Of a stretch of DNA of 64,000 bases, positions 63,006 through 64,000 are shown one piece after another. Every line of letters begins with the position of its first letter. Position 1 is the stretch's first letter. Position numbers and translations under genes: made by a program. The notes below the pieces were generated by a model that saw only the letters and a program-made list of their open reading frames with translations, was not told the DNA's origin and did not search any database. The DNA comes from Anaerolineae bacterium (lineage in GTDB: Bacteria > Chloroflexota > Anaerolineae > Aggregatilineales > Aggregatilineaceae), in assembly GCA_023382715.1 (NCBI GenBank), contig JAHDWP010000002.1:202867-266866 (forward strand), read 5' to 3'.

Positions 63006-63090
63006 GTGCGTGCAAAATCTGTCAGGGGGGCGCTGCTCTGCTGCGCTCCCCTTGACCTCATCCCCGCCCGGCGCAACTTCGATCAGTTGC
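63006..63090. repeat. MITE-like repeat family A, copy 5 (one end)
   Basis: gtgcgtgcaaaatctgtcag followed by the ctgctctgctgcgctcccct block, in the same orientation as copy 2 (13423). It abuts the 3' end of the CDP-alcohol phosphatidyltransferase gene, and the opposite terminal repeat is absent. Confidence 0.5.
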
Positions 63091-63092
63091 GA

Positions 63093-63776
63093 TCAGTCGC
63101 CCACCCGCGTTTCTTCCCGCTTATCCGGCGAGTCAGGAGGTGCGTGCCGCATCCCAGAGGCCCACTTCGCCCGTTTGGTGGCGAGAGGAATCTTGTTGAG
63201 CAAGTCCTGAAAGAACTCCGGCACGCGCACGCGGAAGAAACGCTTCCCCGCGAAGGCTAACATCAGGCCCAGCCAGATGGCCGCCCACAGGATGATGTTC
63301 AGATCGCGGAGCAGGGCCGCCAGGACAACTCCCGCGTAGACCGGGGCCTGGAACAGCACGGCCAGCGTGTTCGACAGGGTGCCCTGGCTGCCCAGAACCA
63401 CCAGCCAGAAGCCCAGATAGAGCGCGGCGAGGAACGGCGAGAGATACCCGGCGAGAGTCAGATAGGCCAGCAGCGCCAGGCTGAAGGCGAGGTCGAAAGC
63501 CAGGTCATGCGAGCCGATCCACGTCTGGTGTGGGTAATGGCTGATGCGGGCCAGAAAACCGTCCAGCGTATCCAGCGTGGCCGCCAGCAGCAGCAGGACG
63601 AGGGCAAGCTGGATGCCGTCTCTGCCGCGGGCGATGCCCAGCCAGACGAGCGCCAGGGCAAGCGGGCCGCGCGCTGCTGTGCAGAGGTCGGCGGCGCGCT
63701 TCTGCCAGGGCATCGGAGTCCGCATACTCTCTAGGGGTTTGCTCATTGCGTCAGTCCATGATGAAACGATGATCAT
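63093..63776 (-). CDS. CDP-alcohol phosphatidyltransferase-like protein
   Basis: 227 residues, about six helices. The CDP-OH motif is DTLDGFLARISHYPH...GSHDLAFD: Asp-x2-Asp-Gly-x2-Ala-Arg is perfect, but the second half reads Gly-x2-Asp-x3-Asp where the family usually has Gly-x3-Asp-x3-Asp, and the spacer after Ala-Arg is longer. These enzymes make phospholipids or polar lipid heads from CDP-diacylglycerol or similar. The C-terminal 40 residues are soluble and basic. Start uncertain: ATGs at 63776, 63746 and 63725 are all possible; none has a strong ribosome site. Confidence 0.8.
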   Translation of the reverse strand: MIIVSSWTDAMSKPLESMRTPMPWQKRAADLCTAARGPLALALVWLGIARGRDGIQLALVLLLLAATLDTLDGFLARISHYPHQTWIGSHDLAFDLAFSLALLAYLTLAGYLSPFLAALYLGFWLVVLGSQGTLSNTLAVLFQAPVYAGVVLAALLRDLNIILWAAIWLGLMLAFAGKRFFRVRVPEFFQDLLNKIPLATKRAKWASGMRHAPPDSPDKREETRVGD

Positions 63777-63881
63777 GCTGCCCCGCCTAGGGGGCCGGTA
63801 GCAGCGTCCATCTTATCGTTAGTCGGGGGCATTCTGCAAAAGAGGGCCGCAGCAGGATCGGCAAGCGATGTGCCCCGGAGC

Positions 63882-63945
63882 GTGTACGGAAACCCTTCAC
63901 CTCTGCACCCTTCTCCCTCGCCGGGGCGAGGGAAAAGGGTGCGCC
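63882..63945. repeat. Repeat family C, copy 6 (one end), adjoining IS end
   Basis: gagcgtgtacggaaaccctt followed by cacctctgcacccttctccctc hairpins. It resembles the right end of copy 5 (61866-62002) in reverse and stops exactly where the IS3-like end begins at 63947, which suggests the insertion interrupted this repeat. Confidence 0.5.
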
Positions 63946-63946
63946 T

Positions 63947-64000
63947 TGTAGTGGACCCCAAAAACTGGACATGGAGCTAAGAGGGAACTAGAGTCCAGAA
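63947..64000 (+). mobile_element. Probable left end of an IS3-family insertion sequence
   Basis: The sequence tgtagtggaccccaaaaact then ggacatggagctaagagg has the form of IS3-family terminal inverted repeats (TGTA-n2-GACCCCxAAAAxxTGGACA...GAGCTxAGAGG), in which a 5'-TG begins the element. The element runs off the window; no transposase is visible here, so the call rests on the end sequence and on interruption of a family-C repeat. Confidence 0.5.

Overview
The window is GC-rich, densely coded DNA, most likely from a member of the Chloroflexota (Anaerolineae-like or Thermomicrobia-like). This is inferred from gene content: secreted beta-propeller proteins with long Pro/Thr linkers, a zinc-ribbon protein, a PP2C-like/propeller fusion, a mevalonate kinase, a Thermus-style NarC, and many GC-rich intergenic hairpin repeats. 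No rRNA, tRNA or CRISPR array was seen. GTG and TTG starts and 4-base overlaps (ATGA, GTGA) are common, and many starts have a clear GGAGG-type ribosome binding site.

Layout. 0-11 kb is mainly housekeeping: a truncated zinc-ribbon protein, TlyA rRNA methyltransferase, an isoprenoid operon (DPPR-synthase-like UbiA protein, mevalonate kinase, anchored unknown), a radical SAM protein, an aldo/keto reductase, UvrC, a tandem-ACT protein and PurC. 11-15 kb holds a degenerate short-chain dehydrogenase next to a DhnA-type class I fructose-bisphosphate aldolase, a TPR/Thr-Pro membrane protein and a 66-residue basic protein with its own terminator. 15-27 kb holds envelope and secreted proteins (propeller protein, clan-A glycoside-hydrolase-like protein, PP2C/propeller fusion), Hsp20, an MFS transporter, an anchored alpha/beta hydrolase and a UroD-like protein. 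27-30 kb is a three-gene operon of unrecognised proteins behind a good promoter.

30-46 kb holds a KimA-type potassium transporter, a methyltransferase, two divergent peptide/nickel-type ABC systems (one with a fused double ATPase, one with no ATPase), a patatin-like lipase, an LCP protein, a DNPH1-like hydrolase and an anchored unknown. 46-51 kb is a pair of large secreted multidomain paralogs. 51-52.6 kb is a divergent class II aldolase / DeoR regulator pair. 52.7-61.8 kb is a complete respiratory nitrate reductase operon: diheme NarC, NarG, NarH, NarJ, NarI, then an FmdE-domain zinc protein and a TehA/SLAC1-family channel. The window ends with a cytochrome remnant, a small membrane protein, a CDP-alcohol phosphatidyltransferase and what looks like one end of an IS3-family element.

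How genes work together. The nar operon is the main physiological unit. NarC/NarI should pass quinol electrons through NarH to the NarG molybdenum site, and NarJ should insert the cofactor. The FmdE-domain protein and the TDT channel sit where a Moco helper and the missing NarK nitrate/nitrite porter would be expected. The least explained material is the three-gene operon at 27-30 kb, the degenerate SDR, and at least three families of intergenic repeats, one of which (family A, about 90-140 bp with terminal inverted repeats) looks MITE-like.
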